64,000 nt of DNA from Salvia splendens (Eukaryota; Streptophyta; Magnoliopsida; Lamiales; Lamiaceae): the NCBI RefSeq assembly GCF_004379255.2, contig NC_056037.1, positions 37,235,012 to 37,299,011 on the forward strand. The letters run 5' to 3'. The translations under genes were made by a program, and so were the position numbers. The notes beneath the pieces are model-generated. The model was not told the DNA's origin, ran no database searches, and was given only the letters and a program-made list of their open reading frames with translations. Shown piece by piece: positions 1-11,609 of this stretch (positions are counted from its first letter, which is position 1; every line of letters starts with the position of its first letter).

Positions 1-3000
1 GCAGCAGCTCCAATGAGGCGGGGCAACACAGCTTGAACAGTAGAGACATATGAGGCCCCTGCAATTCATGAAGATGATTCAGTAGAAGACAGGTTCATCA
101 GAAAAAAACCCATCGCGTTAATGATGAGTGAACATGTCAAGCAAAAGGGGCCCCATATATTTATTCGGATGTACAGCTGGAGCAGGTTGGTGGAAATAAC
201 AAGACAATAAGAATTAAGATCGACTAGATTTTTTAGGGACATCACTGAGAAGAAGTGATCCAAGTCCCAAGGCCAGGGTTTATAGCAACAAGTCCCTTTT
301 TATCTTTTTGGTGTCCCCCTACCCCCTGGGTCTCTGTGTGCGAGTGACAAGAGTATTCTGGGAACAGTTTGTTTTGAGCTTCCCGTACCTCTCTGGGTGT
401 GAGAGCACTGGGTAATTGAGTCAACAAGGAAAAACAGATCCACTCTGCGATGTAAACTTGGCTCGTTTTCTAACTTCTGTATAAGAAGTTCCACAACCTG
501 CATGAAAATCAGAATTTCAGATCCATTTTCAAGGAAAATAACAAGTAAATTAATGGTGTAGAAATGGGAAAGATGAACATTCAGTAACTAAGTATAGACA
601 AATCAATAGAAAAGTACCTACAATCATCGGTTGTCCAATAGACGAAAAACATCTCAATTCAACTATTTCTCAAGGAAAAATACATATTCACCCCACCTCA
701 AAACTCTCATCACTTTCTGCACCTCAGAAGCATATACTAGTTGTTCTTTGGTAGTATCTCACACATCTTGAAACAGTAGATAATTTATTCACTGTAAATA
801 GCAGTATGAATTGGCCATCTCAACAAGGAAATTTTATAATTTGTATTTTTCATCTGGGGCTTCAAAGAGGTTGTGCAAGGTGTCCTTTGGACCTATTAAG
901 GTCCGAAGGTAAACTGGTAGATAAAGTACATTGGTGTTAGTTTCATATGAATTTTGAATACATAAATCTCATTTAAACTATTTTTAATGAATTCTGTGGG
1001 GATTTGGATCCTCTTCAAATCTGAGAAAGATTTCGAATATGTTTATTTCAAATACTTCACTCCAAACGCAACCTAAAAGAATAAGCATGAGGATCTGAAA
1101 ATTCTAATTTCAGAGCATGGAACAAAGAAAAAGAATGAGTCAGCGAATTATACATCATAAGTAATAATAATGTCCTCCGTCAGATATCAGTACTCCTAAT
1201 TTAAAAAAGGTGAAACCAAGAAACCACCAACAGCTACAAAGCAAACCTAGAATTATTCTATACCATGCATAAGCTTTATATTGGAACCAAACTACCATGT
1301 ATCTCAACAAAGTTTGACAAATAAAGTATAGGCCTCAAAAAAGAAACTTAAGGACAACATAAGAATGATTCACCACAAAAAACCTCACATGATAGATAAA
1401 TTGGATAGCATGACAAAAAAAAGATAGAATAATTACAATAAAAACAAAGGAATAATTGGATTAATTGAACAAAGATGCCAGTAAGCTACCTCATTGGCAA
1501 GCCCATACTTCGCACAATCAATTGCAAGTCGAGTAGCGCGTGCAATACTCTCTTTGGTCCTTGACAGTGTCTCTATCATCCCTTCAAATGCATCACGAGC
1601 AACAGCTGCCTCAGTACCACCACTTAAAGAGCTCCCAGAGCCCTGATGACCAGAGCTTACCCTCCTCTCCTCAAGTTCATCATTCTCATGTGGATTATTA
1701 GATTGGATTTGATGAAGACTGGAGCAAGGAGACCTGGGAGGAGCTTCTAAAACATTCAGCTGGAGAGTGTTGCTTGCTTCATATGCCAGAGCAGCAGGTG
1801 CAGGGCTTGGTCCCCGTCCAGCCATCTCAATGTTAGGAACAGAAAAAAGAAAACGGTTTCCGTAAGTATTCTGAAAGTGTGTCTGTTTCTTTCTTGCCTG
1901 AGCAGCAGCAATAAGATGTTTCATTGACGAGACAGAGTCTGAAGTTTTTGAGTCAACCGCGTGACTTGTTTTGTGGGCCTTGCTAGCACTCAGCCTGAGC
2001 AATGGGGAAATCAAGCTTAAGAAAGAAAGAGACAGAAAAACTTATCCCCATAATATCACAAGCATTTATCATTACCTTTCCTGAACTGACATGATGTTTT
2101 CTTTTGAAGTCCCAAGCTCAGAGCCATTGATCCGTGAATCCATTTTTGGAGTAGTATTCTTTTTCTCTCCAGAATATGGTTGCTTGCTTCTTTCACTTAG
2201 CAACTGATTAGGATATAAGTTTGACCTATCAGACGATGCTGCATTCTTTTCATCTCCTGGAGGAGTTTTTTTCCTAAAATCATTACTAGGTGCCTTGTTG
2301 GGTTGCATGCTTTCCAGTTCTCCTGATACTCTCCCACCACCAACAGACTGGGAGGACCTTTTAGGAGAAACTGGAATCAGTTTAAACTCCATCGGGGTTA
2401 ACTTCTCAGAGTCCAGCTTCTGTGGACTAGGAGAAACATGTGCAGCTGATGATTCTCGTGTTCTCTTCTCCATACCTTGTTGAGCAGCTGGAGATAACAG
2501 CTTATTCATCCCCCGATTAAACTGTACCTGCTCCTTTAACACATTATCAACTTCTCTTGAATTTCTTAACACCTGTGACTCATGGACAGGTTTCTCACCA
2601 TGCGTTACAGATTTCCTTTTTGAATCTGACATTCGTGGAGTTACAGACACCTTATTAGTTCCTCCGTGAACTGGAGTTTTAGGCAACTCATCATCATCAT
2701 CACCACATATGCGGACAGATCTACGCTTCAATGGTAGCTGCACAACTGGAGATATGACTTTGCTACAATTAGAAACTATTAAGTCAGTCTTATGTGATAC
2801 AGAAGTCCCCGGTCTATTTTCAGAAATCAAGGCAGCACCTGACATTGTTTCCAGTTCCCGCTGATGACGCTTTATTCGGGGGAGATCGTTGTCGTTACTA
2901 ACAATTGCCGGTCTAATGGGAAAGGCCTCAGCCTTCCCACCTGATGTAAACCTTTTAGGGTCTTTACCAGCCATTTTGTCATCAAGAGCATTATTAGGAC

Positions 3001-5729
3001 CTCTAGAATAACTTTTGCCGTTTATTTGAGCCTTTATCAAGTTAGCATCCTTTCCCGTATCAGCAGGTTTTGATATTTTGGCAGGAGATGATATTTCATT
3101 TGTATGAGACCCTTTCCTTTCACTGCCATGTTGGACCTTCATCTTTTTCCGGGGATTAACATCACCATGTGACTCAAAGTTTACTTTAGCATCCTGTTGG
3201 ACACCATGTACTGCCTCAGATTGCCTTTCTTCTTTCACCAACCTTTTTTCCCTCTTTTGACTACTGACCTCTAAATGTAATTTTGGAATATCAGGCGATG
3301 AAAGCTTCATGCTGTCACCTGAAGCAAATTTTCTTCTCATCACTTCTCCCTTATGATCATGAGGAACAGTTGATCCACCACTTCTAAGTACTGCACCTGG
3401 ATATTTTTTCTTTGAGCCCATTGCCAGCTTTGGTCTGTGTCCATTTGTCAATTCATTCTGGCTACCATCAGTTAATCTTCCCTTTACATTGCAATCAAGA
3501 GAATCTTCCTTCTTAAGTGAATGGTGTGAAGGGCTAGATACTGATGGTGAATCCTTTACAACATTGTTGTGGTTTGAACAGAGCTTATTGTTCTTTCGCG
3601 AAGATATGGGAGGGGACAACATACGATTCACGTCATTTGACAAATAAGGCTTCACGTCTAGACATTCTACCTCATCTTGCTTGTGCGCACGATGCTCTAA
3701 ACCAGAGTCCAGATCATCAGACTCTTTAGTTTCCAACTTGCATTCTGGCGCAATCCCATTGTTTCGATTAACATCCAAGACCTCATCTACCACTGAATCA
3801 ACAGAATGTGCCTCAGGTGAATGAGTTTGTGTACTGTCATCATCTACCACACCACTTAAATTTTTTCGCTGCAACTCTTCAAATTCCTCACATATGTCCT
3901 TCACTGCTTGGGCGAAGTATTTAACTGTCTTACCCAGGCATCGAGCAGACAGTTTATTTTTCGCTTCATTGGTGAATATCTGAATATCCACAGGAGCAAC
4001 AAAAGCTCTATAAAAGGAGAAAAACCAGAAAGAAAAAAAATTAAAACTATACTTGTTATTCCCTAGCCAGTATGCCAAAAGAATATAATTAAGAACAAAA
4101 TTGAATGAACGAAGAAAAGCATTCATATGAATCACTTAAAAAATGATAAATTCCGTTTGGCCTTTCTTGAGTGTTTTCTGCTGCGAATAAGTCAAAGGAA
4201 TGCCACTTAACATAGCATATCGGGTCACTTACCATATAGCATAGTTTGTGTACATCCTCATTGAGGTCCATAGTGCGAAAAAAGAACCAATACTGCTAAG
4301 TTACTAACACAATTTTGTTAACAGAAATTTAGTATTAATATCATAGATGTACGGGTACCATTAGTCCAATACAAAATGTCAAGACTCCAATTTCTTCAGA
4401 ATAGCATTTGAGAACCCCAAGTAAAAGAACCTACTTGCAGGACATGAAGCAGATGTTTTTTAACTTCTATTCTTACAAAAGTTTATTGAAGAAAGTATAT
4501 ACCATAAGTACTACAAGGACACAAAAGGGTAGTAGGTATTTTATTATTATTACTATTATTATTTTACTTTTATGTTATCTACTGTAAAATCGTAAATCAT
4601 AGACAATATTTTTCATAGCAATATAAGGACACAAAAGGAAAGTAGGTACTCATCACTCCCTCAGGTAGAAACAGTTTTCTTTAGGTACCTAGAAGGCTAA
4701 TAAAAACTTTATGCACGTATGAATAATGCTAATCAAGTCCCTTCACCACTAGTGCATGTAAGTGAAAAGACAAAAAGGAAGTACTCACATTTCCGCAGTA
4801 CCAAAGAACTGGACGAAGCATTTTTTTGGATCGGAAGCACGCTGCCAGTCTTCAGGTCTGCTGATCTGAAATTTTGAAGCCATTAAGCATCGTGCATCAG
4901 TTGTTCAACTCACATAAGGTCAAACAGATACTATAAGAAACAAAGAAATTACCATCATTCAGCCAACTTAATCTATCAGAGGCACATGCAAGCAAACAAA
5001 CATTGGAAACCAAGATAAGCGGCACCAAGTTCTATTAACATAGATGCAAGATTAATATTGATATGTTTGTTTGCTTTTAACAGATCTGTAAGGAAACTAA
5101 TCAAAACCTTGAATAGTGGCAGGACCAACAACTGGATACTAGTATATAATACATGTGGTCGTCTATGTAAAGACATATAAGCTCCTGCCTAAACAAATAA
5201 ATACCTAAAAAGAGTGTATCAATAACTATTTACCAAAATTGACCTAAAAAGATTCCATTCTAATACACAAGTCTAGACGGTCACCCGTCCCCCAAAATTC
5301 CAACAAGATGGCTCTGGAAGAAGCTCTTTTACTAAGCGCATCAAGGCCTACCTTACCTACATATCCAGCAACACCAGAAACATTGGATTCATCTTGTACT
5401 TAAACTTAAAAGATTTAAGATTCTCCAAATAATAATCCTCAATCTATCTTGCAAGGGCTAATTCCAGTCAAACTTAGCAGCGTAATGCAAGTCCACAGTG
5501 CGACGACTTCACCTCGATGCCGGCCATAAAAATTAAACTCCTAGAGCAGAGAAATTGAATACTCACGGCAGCAGACAGCTACTCCACGACAAAATCAACA
5601 GAAAGCGGACGAAGAAAACAGCACAATCAACAAAAAGCATCAAAGCGAACAGGAATGTACCTTGGCAGGCCAAGCGGGGAAACCCTTAACTTTGGCGAGA
5701 ACGAGATCGCCCAAACTCAATTCGCTCAT
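1..5729 (-). CDS. HUA2: HUA2-like (HULK family) PWWP and CID domain protein, 3' end beyond the window
   Basis: Partial gene; the visible exons encode about 916 residues. Coding exons in order are 5661-5729, 4789-4865, 2076-4007, 1490-1994, 389-497 and 1-58; all junctions are GT-AG and keep frame. The protein opens with a PWWP domain (LGDLVLAKVKGFPAWPAK, residues 6-23, continuing into exon 3 as FVAPVDIQIF), as in chromatin readers. A long, charged, low-complexity region of about 600 residues fills exon 3. Exons 4-6 encode the start of an RPR/CID-type RNA polymerase II CTD-interacting domain (AFEGMIETLSRTKESIARAT, then VVELLIQKLENEP and ASYVSTVQAVLPRL). This domain order defines the plant HUA2/HULK family: nuclear proteins affecting pre-mRNA processing of AGAMOUS and of FLC-clade flowering genes. 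Arabidopsis HUA2 is near 1390 residues, so about a third lies off the left edge. Which HULK paralogue this is cannot be decided here. Confidence 0.93.
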
Positions 5730-6038
5730 CGCCTTAACCCCCTTCGCTCCGCGCCTGCGCCCCGGAGCCATTCACCTCCGATTCCAACTTATTTCCACCT
5801 AATTCTGAGCAAACAGCCGACAGTGGAGCAGTGGGAAGATCCCTAGCGTAAACAACAGATGTCCGGGGGCAGCATGCCCCCTGAAACGGCGTCAGTCCGC
5901 GGCCGGCGAACTCTGGTGCTACGGAGGTAGGCTTCAGCGGCGATCACGGTGATAGAGCAGGAGAGAAGGCAAATTTCGCATGCGGGAAGCGGAGGCGGTG
6001 GAGGTAGTGGTGGTGATTTTGGCAGCAGATGAGAGAGT

Positions 6039-6078
<40 letters not shown>

Positions 6079-6310
6079 GTGTATGCATTCTGTAAATATC
6101 TCGTTTGTCAAAATTCACCTATCTATTGGAAAATAATTACTGTATGTAATTTAAGCGACTATCGAGTAACACAATAAAAGTACTTTTATCCCAAACCATA
6201 CTTCAAACAAAAACCAAAATGGGAATTTTTATAGTTTTAATAAAATTATGTTTAGTTGCATATAAATGTAGTATAAACCATTTACAACTTTTTTGTTTTA
6301 AAATAATTAT
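5730..6310. other. 5' flank of the HUA2-like gene
   Basis: Relatively GC-rich up to about 6040, then AT-rich. It contains the probable 5' leader and core promoter of the minus-strand gene and the (GA)n tract. No other gene is visible. The exact transcription start cannot be set from sequence. Confidence 0.5.
6045..6075. repeat. (GA)n microsatellite upstream of the HUA2-like gene
   Basis: About 15 near-perfect GA units on the plus strand, which read as CT units in the sense of the HUA2-like gene, 316-346 bp upstream of its ATG. CT/GA tracts are common in plant promoters and 5' leaders. It produces a spurious Leu-Ser ORF on the minus strand. Confidence 0.9.
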
Positions 6311-7026
6311 ATTATATTGTTTTTAGTATTAATAGATACCATAATTTATCTTTTAAATTTATTTTAATATATAGTAATTTTTTAAAATTTATATCAAATA
6401 TTTATTTTTAATCAAAACAATATTGTTTTAAATTTCTTTGATTAAATATCAGTCCTTAATTCTTCCTTGCCATGATTATGTTGGGCCTTCATCAAATAAA
6501 TTTGATGTAGTTAATCCATTATATATTAGGCCCAATTTAAACAATGGACCTTATTCAGCATTAGCACAAGTCCAAAGCCCATCATAGAGGAAATATAGGG
6601 CCAGGGGCATACAAGGATCCACAACATACTAATAAATGTAGTGGTATTTTATTTTCTAAATTATTATTAATGCATATGTGGTCCCTTATTCCAAAAATTA
6701 TCTAATCGGGACAAATTGTCTACAGTGTAACCGAAGAGGCGAGAAGCAGAAGCGCAACTTAATTGGTAACACGATCTCCTTCCAAAAATAAGTTGGGAGA
6801 TACGAGCTATCACAAAAATAGAAAAATAGGAATGGATGGATAACCATCTTTAATCATTTTTTTAAAAACTAAAGGATAAAGGTAGGCAATAAGATGTTTC
6901 TCATTCTATCAATAAGTTGTGAGTTCAAGACACCCTGATCATGGGATAAATAGAAAATTATCACTAATCATCTTTTAATATAAAAGAAAAAAGAGATTAG
7001 AGGTACAAGTTTCATCCTCACTATGT

Positions 7027-7695
7027 CATGGGTCGGTACGATATATCAATACCGAAACTATTATATCGTATATCCTACCAAAAATTTGATATGAGTAAAA
7101 ATCATATATTCATCTTACCAAAATTTTTGGCATATTAAATTTTAGGTATGACAAATTTCAAGTATGTCATACTGAAGTTCGGTATATTAGAATTTTGCAT
7201 AATACCTACTTTCGATACAATATGTCATGATACTGTTATATAGTACTCCCTCCGTCCCACTCAAGATTGTCACATTCTTGAGTGGCACGAGATTTTAGGA
7301 AATGCTATAAGGTGAAATAAAGTAGATAGGAAAAATGTAGCAGAATATTTTAATGAGGGGAGAGGAGGTTATTTTCAAAATTGGAAATTGGTCTTCTTGA
7401 TTGGGACAAACAAAAAAGGAAATGTGACCATCTTGAATGAGACGGAGGGAGTACCATATTATAAATATAAGCATAAATATATTTTGGAATTCGTAGTATG
7501 TATCATGTTTATGGTATATATTGATGTCGGTATGTACATGGTACATCGTGAATTTTGGTATATACGGAAATTTTTATACATTGTGGCATATAATGATTCG
7601 TATCGTTATCATACCAAAATATTTCGATTAAATATCATATATACCTTATCAAAATATATCACACCTTACCAAAAATTACGATATATAAAACAAGA
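7027..7695. mobile_element. Fragmentary hAT-like non-autonomous element rich in GGTAT/CGATA motifs
   Basis: The segment is full of short inverted motifs of the type ggtacgatat, ataccg and tatcgtat, as in the better preserved 905-bp element at 19359-20263. It is split by a complete Stowaway-like MITE at 7244-7453. Exact termini and a target duplication are not identifiable, so the boundaries are approximate. Confidence 0.5.
7244..7453. mobile_element. Stowaway-like (Tc1/mariner) MITE
   Basis: A 210-bp element with terminal inverted repeats TACTCCCTCCGTCCC at the left and GACGGAGGGAGTA at the right, with TA at both ends as expected for the mariner TA target. It is non-coding and nested inside a hAT-like segment. 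Confidence 0.85.
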
Positions 7696-7878
7696 ATACA
7701 GTAAGTCTCATATATCAATATTTCTATATATTTCCCATTCTTATCTATTCTCTTTATTCAACAAAATGAACATTTTTTATCAGGGAAAAATATTATATTA
7801 TCAATTAAAAACAATTAAAATATTCGGCTCCTTATAAAGCACGGTTTGATAAGGAGAAGTGTAGTTAAAGACTATTAT

Positions 7879-8080
7879 GGTGGCATTCGGTTGCCATGAC
7901 TAATATCATGAGACTATCCATCTAGTATTAAGTTGTGGGATTATTTTAGTTGGAGGAGGGAGGTTATGACTAATTATCATGAGACTATCCATTTAGGATT
8001 AAGTTGAAAGGTTCAATCTTATGAACCAAACATGATACATATTTAATCATGAAATTTAATCTTGTCAACCGAACACCCCC
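7879..8080. mobile_element. Tourist-like MITE (family copy 1 of 3)
   Basis: 202 bp. The ends are GGTGGCATTCGGTTG and CAACCGAACACCCCC (inverted repeats), flanked by TAT on both sides. The inner 'tcatgagactatcca' motif is repeated. It is related to 9011-9211 and, in the opposite orientation, to 51865-52063. The 3-bp A/T target site suggests the PIF/Harbinger (Tourist) group. Confidence 0.8.
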
Positions 8081-8242
8081 TATATGTATTACGTGATAGC
8101 CAAACCATATAAGTAGCAAAAGTCTAAGTTTAGCAACATTGAAGGATTTGATTTTGAAAATTAAGGGGTATAATATATTCAATGTATTCATCATTTATTG
8201 GCTCTATGATTCCAAGCAAAGTCCTATTATTATTATCCAATG

Positions 8243-8479
8243 TACTCCATCCGTCCCATGTTACTTGCACTGTTGCATCGGCTCATCACAAACTCCTTAC
8301 ACTATTTATAGTTTAAGTTAGAATTAATGCATTTAATTAATATGTTAGTTTAAGTTAAAAGCTCATTTATTAAGTAATGTCTCATTACACTTAAAATTCT
8401 AATTTAATTACACTAACAAATCAATCCCAAATTTACAGCCTAAGATGAGAAGTGCGAGTAACATGGGGCGGAGGGAGTA
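8243..8479. mobile_element. Stowaway-like MITE
   Basis: A 237-bp element from TACTCCATCCGTCCCATG to CATGGGGCGGAGGGAGTA, with TA at both ends. The interior is AT-rich and non-coding. Confidence 0.85.
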
Positions 8480-9010
8480 CTAATCATTATATATATAGAT
8501 ACATAGGAAATGACAAGTTTCAGAGTTTTTATTGAAGTTAGAACACATAATCATATCATTAATATCAATTCATATCACAAAATATATATCAATTTCTAAC
8601 TTATTATCAATTTGGTAATAATAGATATCAGTTCCTAGATGAATTTATCGAGTACTGATATGATTTTCAATCCTTAAAGTTCTTATTTCTAAAAAGTTCT
8701 CACGGGAACTGCCCCTTGTCGACAATCTCTTGCTATTAATTTTAGACCTCTTAAATTAACTTGTCAAAAATCTCTTGATATTAATTTTAGATCCTCTTAA
8801 ATTAACTTGTTAATTACACTATGGCACTGAAATGGAACTCCTAAGTCCTAACTGTGTTCTACATAGATAAAAGTATTACTTATTTGTATATTACTATACC
8901 TGTGGCTAGCCTAGTCAATTAAGAAAATAAGCCGCATTTATAATAAATTAACATTTGTCTTACTTTAAAAGCATTGATTGTAGGTGTAGACAAGAAAATA
9001 TTTTCTTTTT
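8480..9010. other. AT-rich intergenic sequence, no gene seen
   Basis: Contains a short imperfect tandem duplication ('attaattttaga' and 'ttaaattaacttgt' at about 8731-8765 and 8776-8810). No ORF of interest and no recognisable element. Confidence 0.5.
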
Positions 9011-9211
9011 GGAGTGTTCGGTTTGCAAAATTGTATCCGGGATTAAATTTGTAGTGTGTTTAATTCATGAGATTCATTCTCAAAACTCAATCCTAGATGG
9101 ATAATCATAGGATAATTAGTCATAGTTAACCCCCTTATGACTAAAATAATCCCACAACTCAATGCTAAATTATATCTCGATATTATTTTATCTTGGCAAC
9201 CGAACACTACC
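9011..9211. mobile_element. Tourist-like MITE (family copy 2 of 3)
   Basis: 201 bp, with ends GGAGTGTTCGGTTTGC and GGCAACCGAACACTACC, flanked by TTT on both sides. Same family and nearly the same length as 7879-8080 and 51865-52063. Confidence 0.75.
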
Positions 9212-9382
9212 TTTATATATTAAGCCCACATTGTTGAGAAATTCTTCGTACGTAAGTGATAATTTCTCCATTTTGTTATTTTATTTGCAAATTTCTTTCA
9301 TACGTTTCCTTTCATTACTTACCCAATAATTATTCAGAGTCCAACTACACATATATAGTACCCCCTCCATCCGCAAAGATAA

Positions 9383-9465
9383 ACAAACACCCCAATTTAA
9401 ACAAACTCGATCAAAATTAAACCTAAAGAAGAAACCCAAAAAAAAGTTAAATTCCAAAGACTCTA
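9383..9465. repeat. Segment shared with 22687-22767
   Basis: About 80 bp ('aaacaaacaccccaattt' ... 'aaaagttaaattcc') is nearly identical to sequence just beyond the stop codon of the membrane-protein gene at 22.8 kb. It may be a displaced piece of the SCPL-neighbour interval or a short repeat. The next 600 bp (9466-10080) are AT-rich with nothing recognised. Confidence 0.7.
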
Positions 9466-10080
9466 ATTTTTAATAATTAGTCTTTTAGAGCCTGAAAAAT
9501 TCATAAAGTTTGATCAACTTTTAGTTTATTGCAGAATTTTAAAACTGAATTATAAAAATTATGAATTTTAATATTTTACTAATTTCTTATTAAATGATCT
9601 AGTTTATGTAAATTGTAGTACGTGGTATGACATCTGAAAATCTCTACGAGGATAAGACTGCTTGTGAGTTTTATCATTTTTTACAGTACACTTAGCACAA
9701 ATAATTCAACTACATCATCAATTTAAATTAGACGTACTTCAAATCAATAATATATCAAAAATAAGAAATTGAAATATTTCGTTATGAAAATTGGAGAAAA
9801 AGTGTTATGGTGGTTTGAACAAAAAAGTGTTAACTTAAAGTGTTTTCACGATTGATTTTTAAACTTGTGGATGGACCAGAGTTTGACCAAAATTTATAGT
9901 TTTCACTAATTTACCCTATTTTATTTGTACATGGGTGTGTAGAATAGTTCATCCCATTCATTTGTATTGACATTCATACCGCGCGTTATTCTTCTTCTTA
10001 TCGTGAAATATGTTAGAATTCATGCTTCTCTTTTTTCTGGCAGATTTTTATAATTATCGGCCAGACTATTTCTTGTTTTA

Positions 10081-10681
10081 GAGCTTCCGCAATGGCGGCG
10101 AGCCCACCGGCTAGCCGATCCCTGGCGCTCGCCGAATCATTGCAGCCGGCGAGCGCCAAATCGGTAAGAAAAACGGCGAGCGCACGCCGATTCCCTCGCG
10201 CTGGCCGAAGCGCTCGCCGATCGGCTAGCCGCCATTGCAGTCTCCCGATCGGCGAGCGATCGGCAAGCGGAAATTTTGTTTTAATTTAATTTTCAAAACA
10301 CTATATATACGCGACTTGCACGTCATTTTTATTTGCACCACTTGTTATAACGAGTACTCTCTCGTTATGATGATTTTTTATTTATGTAATTTTTTAAAAA
10401 ATTAATGTTTTTTTTAATTAATGTACTTTTTAAAATTTTAATAATATTATTGAGTATTCTCGTATCTGTGTCGAAAATTTAATTCCGTATTTTGTGTGAT
10501 TGTTAATTATTTATTTTTATAATTTTGTTTATTGTGACTAGGCTATGGCTGAGCTATTGCTTGTCCAGTTGCTTGTCTTGATGATGTGGCAGGAGGAGTT
10601 TTTAGGGTTGTTGATGTGGTATGGGGAGTTTATGGCTAGGCTATGGCTGGACTATTGCTTGTCCAAAACCACCGTGGATGC
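10081..10681. mobile_element. PIF/Harbinger-type MITE with GC-rich left arm
   Basis: About 601 bp between TTA direct repeats. The left end GAGCTTCCGCAATGG and right end CCACCGTGGATGC are imperfect inverted repeats. The left 200 bp is GC-rich with repeated GGCGAGC/GCTCGCC and GGCTAGCC words in both orientations; the right end repeats 'ggctatggctg'. A 65-codon ORF in the left arm is an artefact of these repeats. Confidence 0.65.
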
Positions 10682-10960
10682 TTATACATAAATTTACAAT
10701 TTTTCCTTCAACAATTGGACCTTTTAAAATTATGAAATCCAATAGGAGAATGATTGGGTTGAATGCAGATTGCAATACACACTGATATATAATATAGTCT
10801 TCAATATAAAGAGCGATGACTTTGCTTTCTCCATATACTCCCAACTCTAATATTATCATCGCCTCAATTCTAAGGATTTGGATATACAGTCATTGTGCTA
10901 TTCCAATACTCAATTTATTTTCCTAACACACTAATATTTTTCACATACAAATTAAAAACT
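10682..10960 (+). pseudogene. Decayed SCPL fragment: exon 8 with intron flanks
   Basis: This aligns with 20640-20885 in the intact SCPL gene. Shared landmarks are 'agaatgattg', the 'gagcgatgac' core, and the downstream 'cacaaatatt'-like text. The exon-equivalent part ends at 10889. Read piecewise it gives SDDFAFSI and, in another frame, IIIASILRIWIYS; the intact gene has SDDVAFSTLP and IIASNLRVWFYS. It therefore carries at least one frameshift, and the splice donor after 'tacag' reads TC instead of GT. It is a relic of a lost tandem SCPL copy. Confidence 0.8.
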
Positions 10961-11500
10961 GTTATATGCTCTATGAATAACATATACTCTAGGCTCTAGC
11001 TCTTTGGTCCCCATGAAAAGTCCCATTTCAGATGTCCAACACGGGTATTAAGAAATTGTGTGACTTTGCATTAAATGAGAGATATATTAGGTCACGTTTT
11101 GGTCATTGTGCTATATAATTATTTGACTTTATTTATTTTAAGGTTTCATAATGATATTTAGTGATGAAAAGTACGAATAAAGATCATTGTTATTTTTAGC
11201 AAATTCTAAATGAGACTTCTAATGAGGATCATATGAAAATGAAAAAAAAGGAACTTCTAATGGGGACTAAAGGGAGTTCCTAGTAAATTTATTATTTAAG
11301 TTGAAAATGTTGGTTTATAAAGGCCGTCACGGTCCTAATTGAAACTGGCTTATTGTAAGTCGGGACTAACCGAGTTAAAAACCTGTAAAATGGCTAAAAA
11401 TCACCTAATTTGAACTAATATCAATGGTGAAAAATGTTTGTAGAGAGAGAAAATAGCCAAGTGATGGCGATATTTGAGGAAGATGAGAAATTTCTAGGTG
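10961..11500. other. AT-rich intergenic sequence, no gene seen
   Basis: No coding similarity recognised. It lies between the SCPL exon-8 relic and promoter copy B, where the 3' end of the lost SCPL copy would be expected. Confidence 0.5.
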
Positions 11501-11501
11501 A

Positions 11502-11569
11502 AGAAGAAGAAGAAGAAGAAGAAGAAGAAGAAGAAGAAGAAGAAGAAGAAGAAGAAGAAGAAGAAGAAG
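11502..11569. repeat. (GAA)n microsatellite
   Basis: About 22 near-perfect GAA/AAG units. They create poly-Glu and poly-Ser ORFs on the two strands that are not genes. Confidence 0.95.
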
Positions 11570-11609
11570 GAGGTATGAATATGATTAATATCATTATTGT
11601 AATAATTAT

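Larger units (their letters stand above)
6310..8230 (+). repeat. Diverged copy A of the SCPL upstream region, interrupted by MITEs
   Basis: Blocks here match copy B (11.6-12.5 kb) in the same order: an AT-rich block with 'ataatttatctttt' (6340/11645), a 'gggccttca' block (6484/11755), 'tttggtccctt'-like text (6678/11930), 'ttcaacaaaat' (7757/12113), and 'ataagtagcaaaagtctaag' (8109/12227) followed by 'attggctctatg'. The collinearity is broken by a hAT-like segment (7027-7695) carrying a nested Stowaway-like MITE, and by a 202-bp MITE at 7879-8080. This is an old duplicate of the promoter-proximal region of the SCPL gene at 15.6 kb. No SCPL coding exons follow it. Confidence 0.75.

Noticed and set aside
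5843..6177. Overlapping ORFs with Leu-Ser and Arg-Glu repeats
   Set aside because: Translations of the (GA)n tract upstream of the HUA2-like gene.
7388..7837. 149-codon ORF rich in Tyr and Ile
   Set aside because: It crosses a MITE end and hAT-like repeat text with tatat/ggtat words; no domain and chance opening in AT-rich DNA.
10092..10289. 65-codon Ala/Ser/Arg-rich ORF
   Set aside because: It lies in the GC-rich arm of a PIF-type MITE and consists of GGCGAGC/GCTCGCC repeats.
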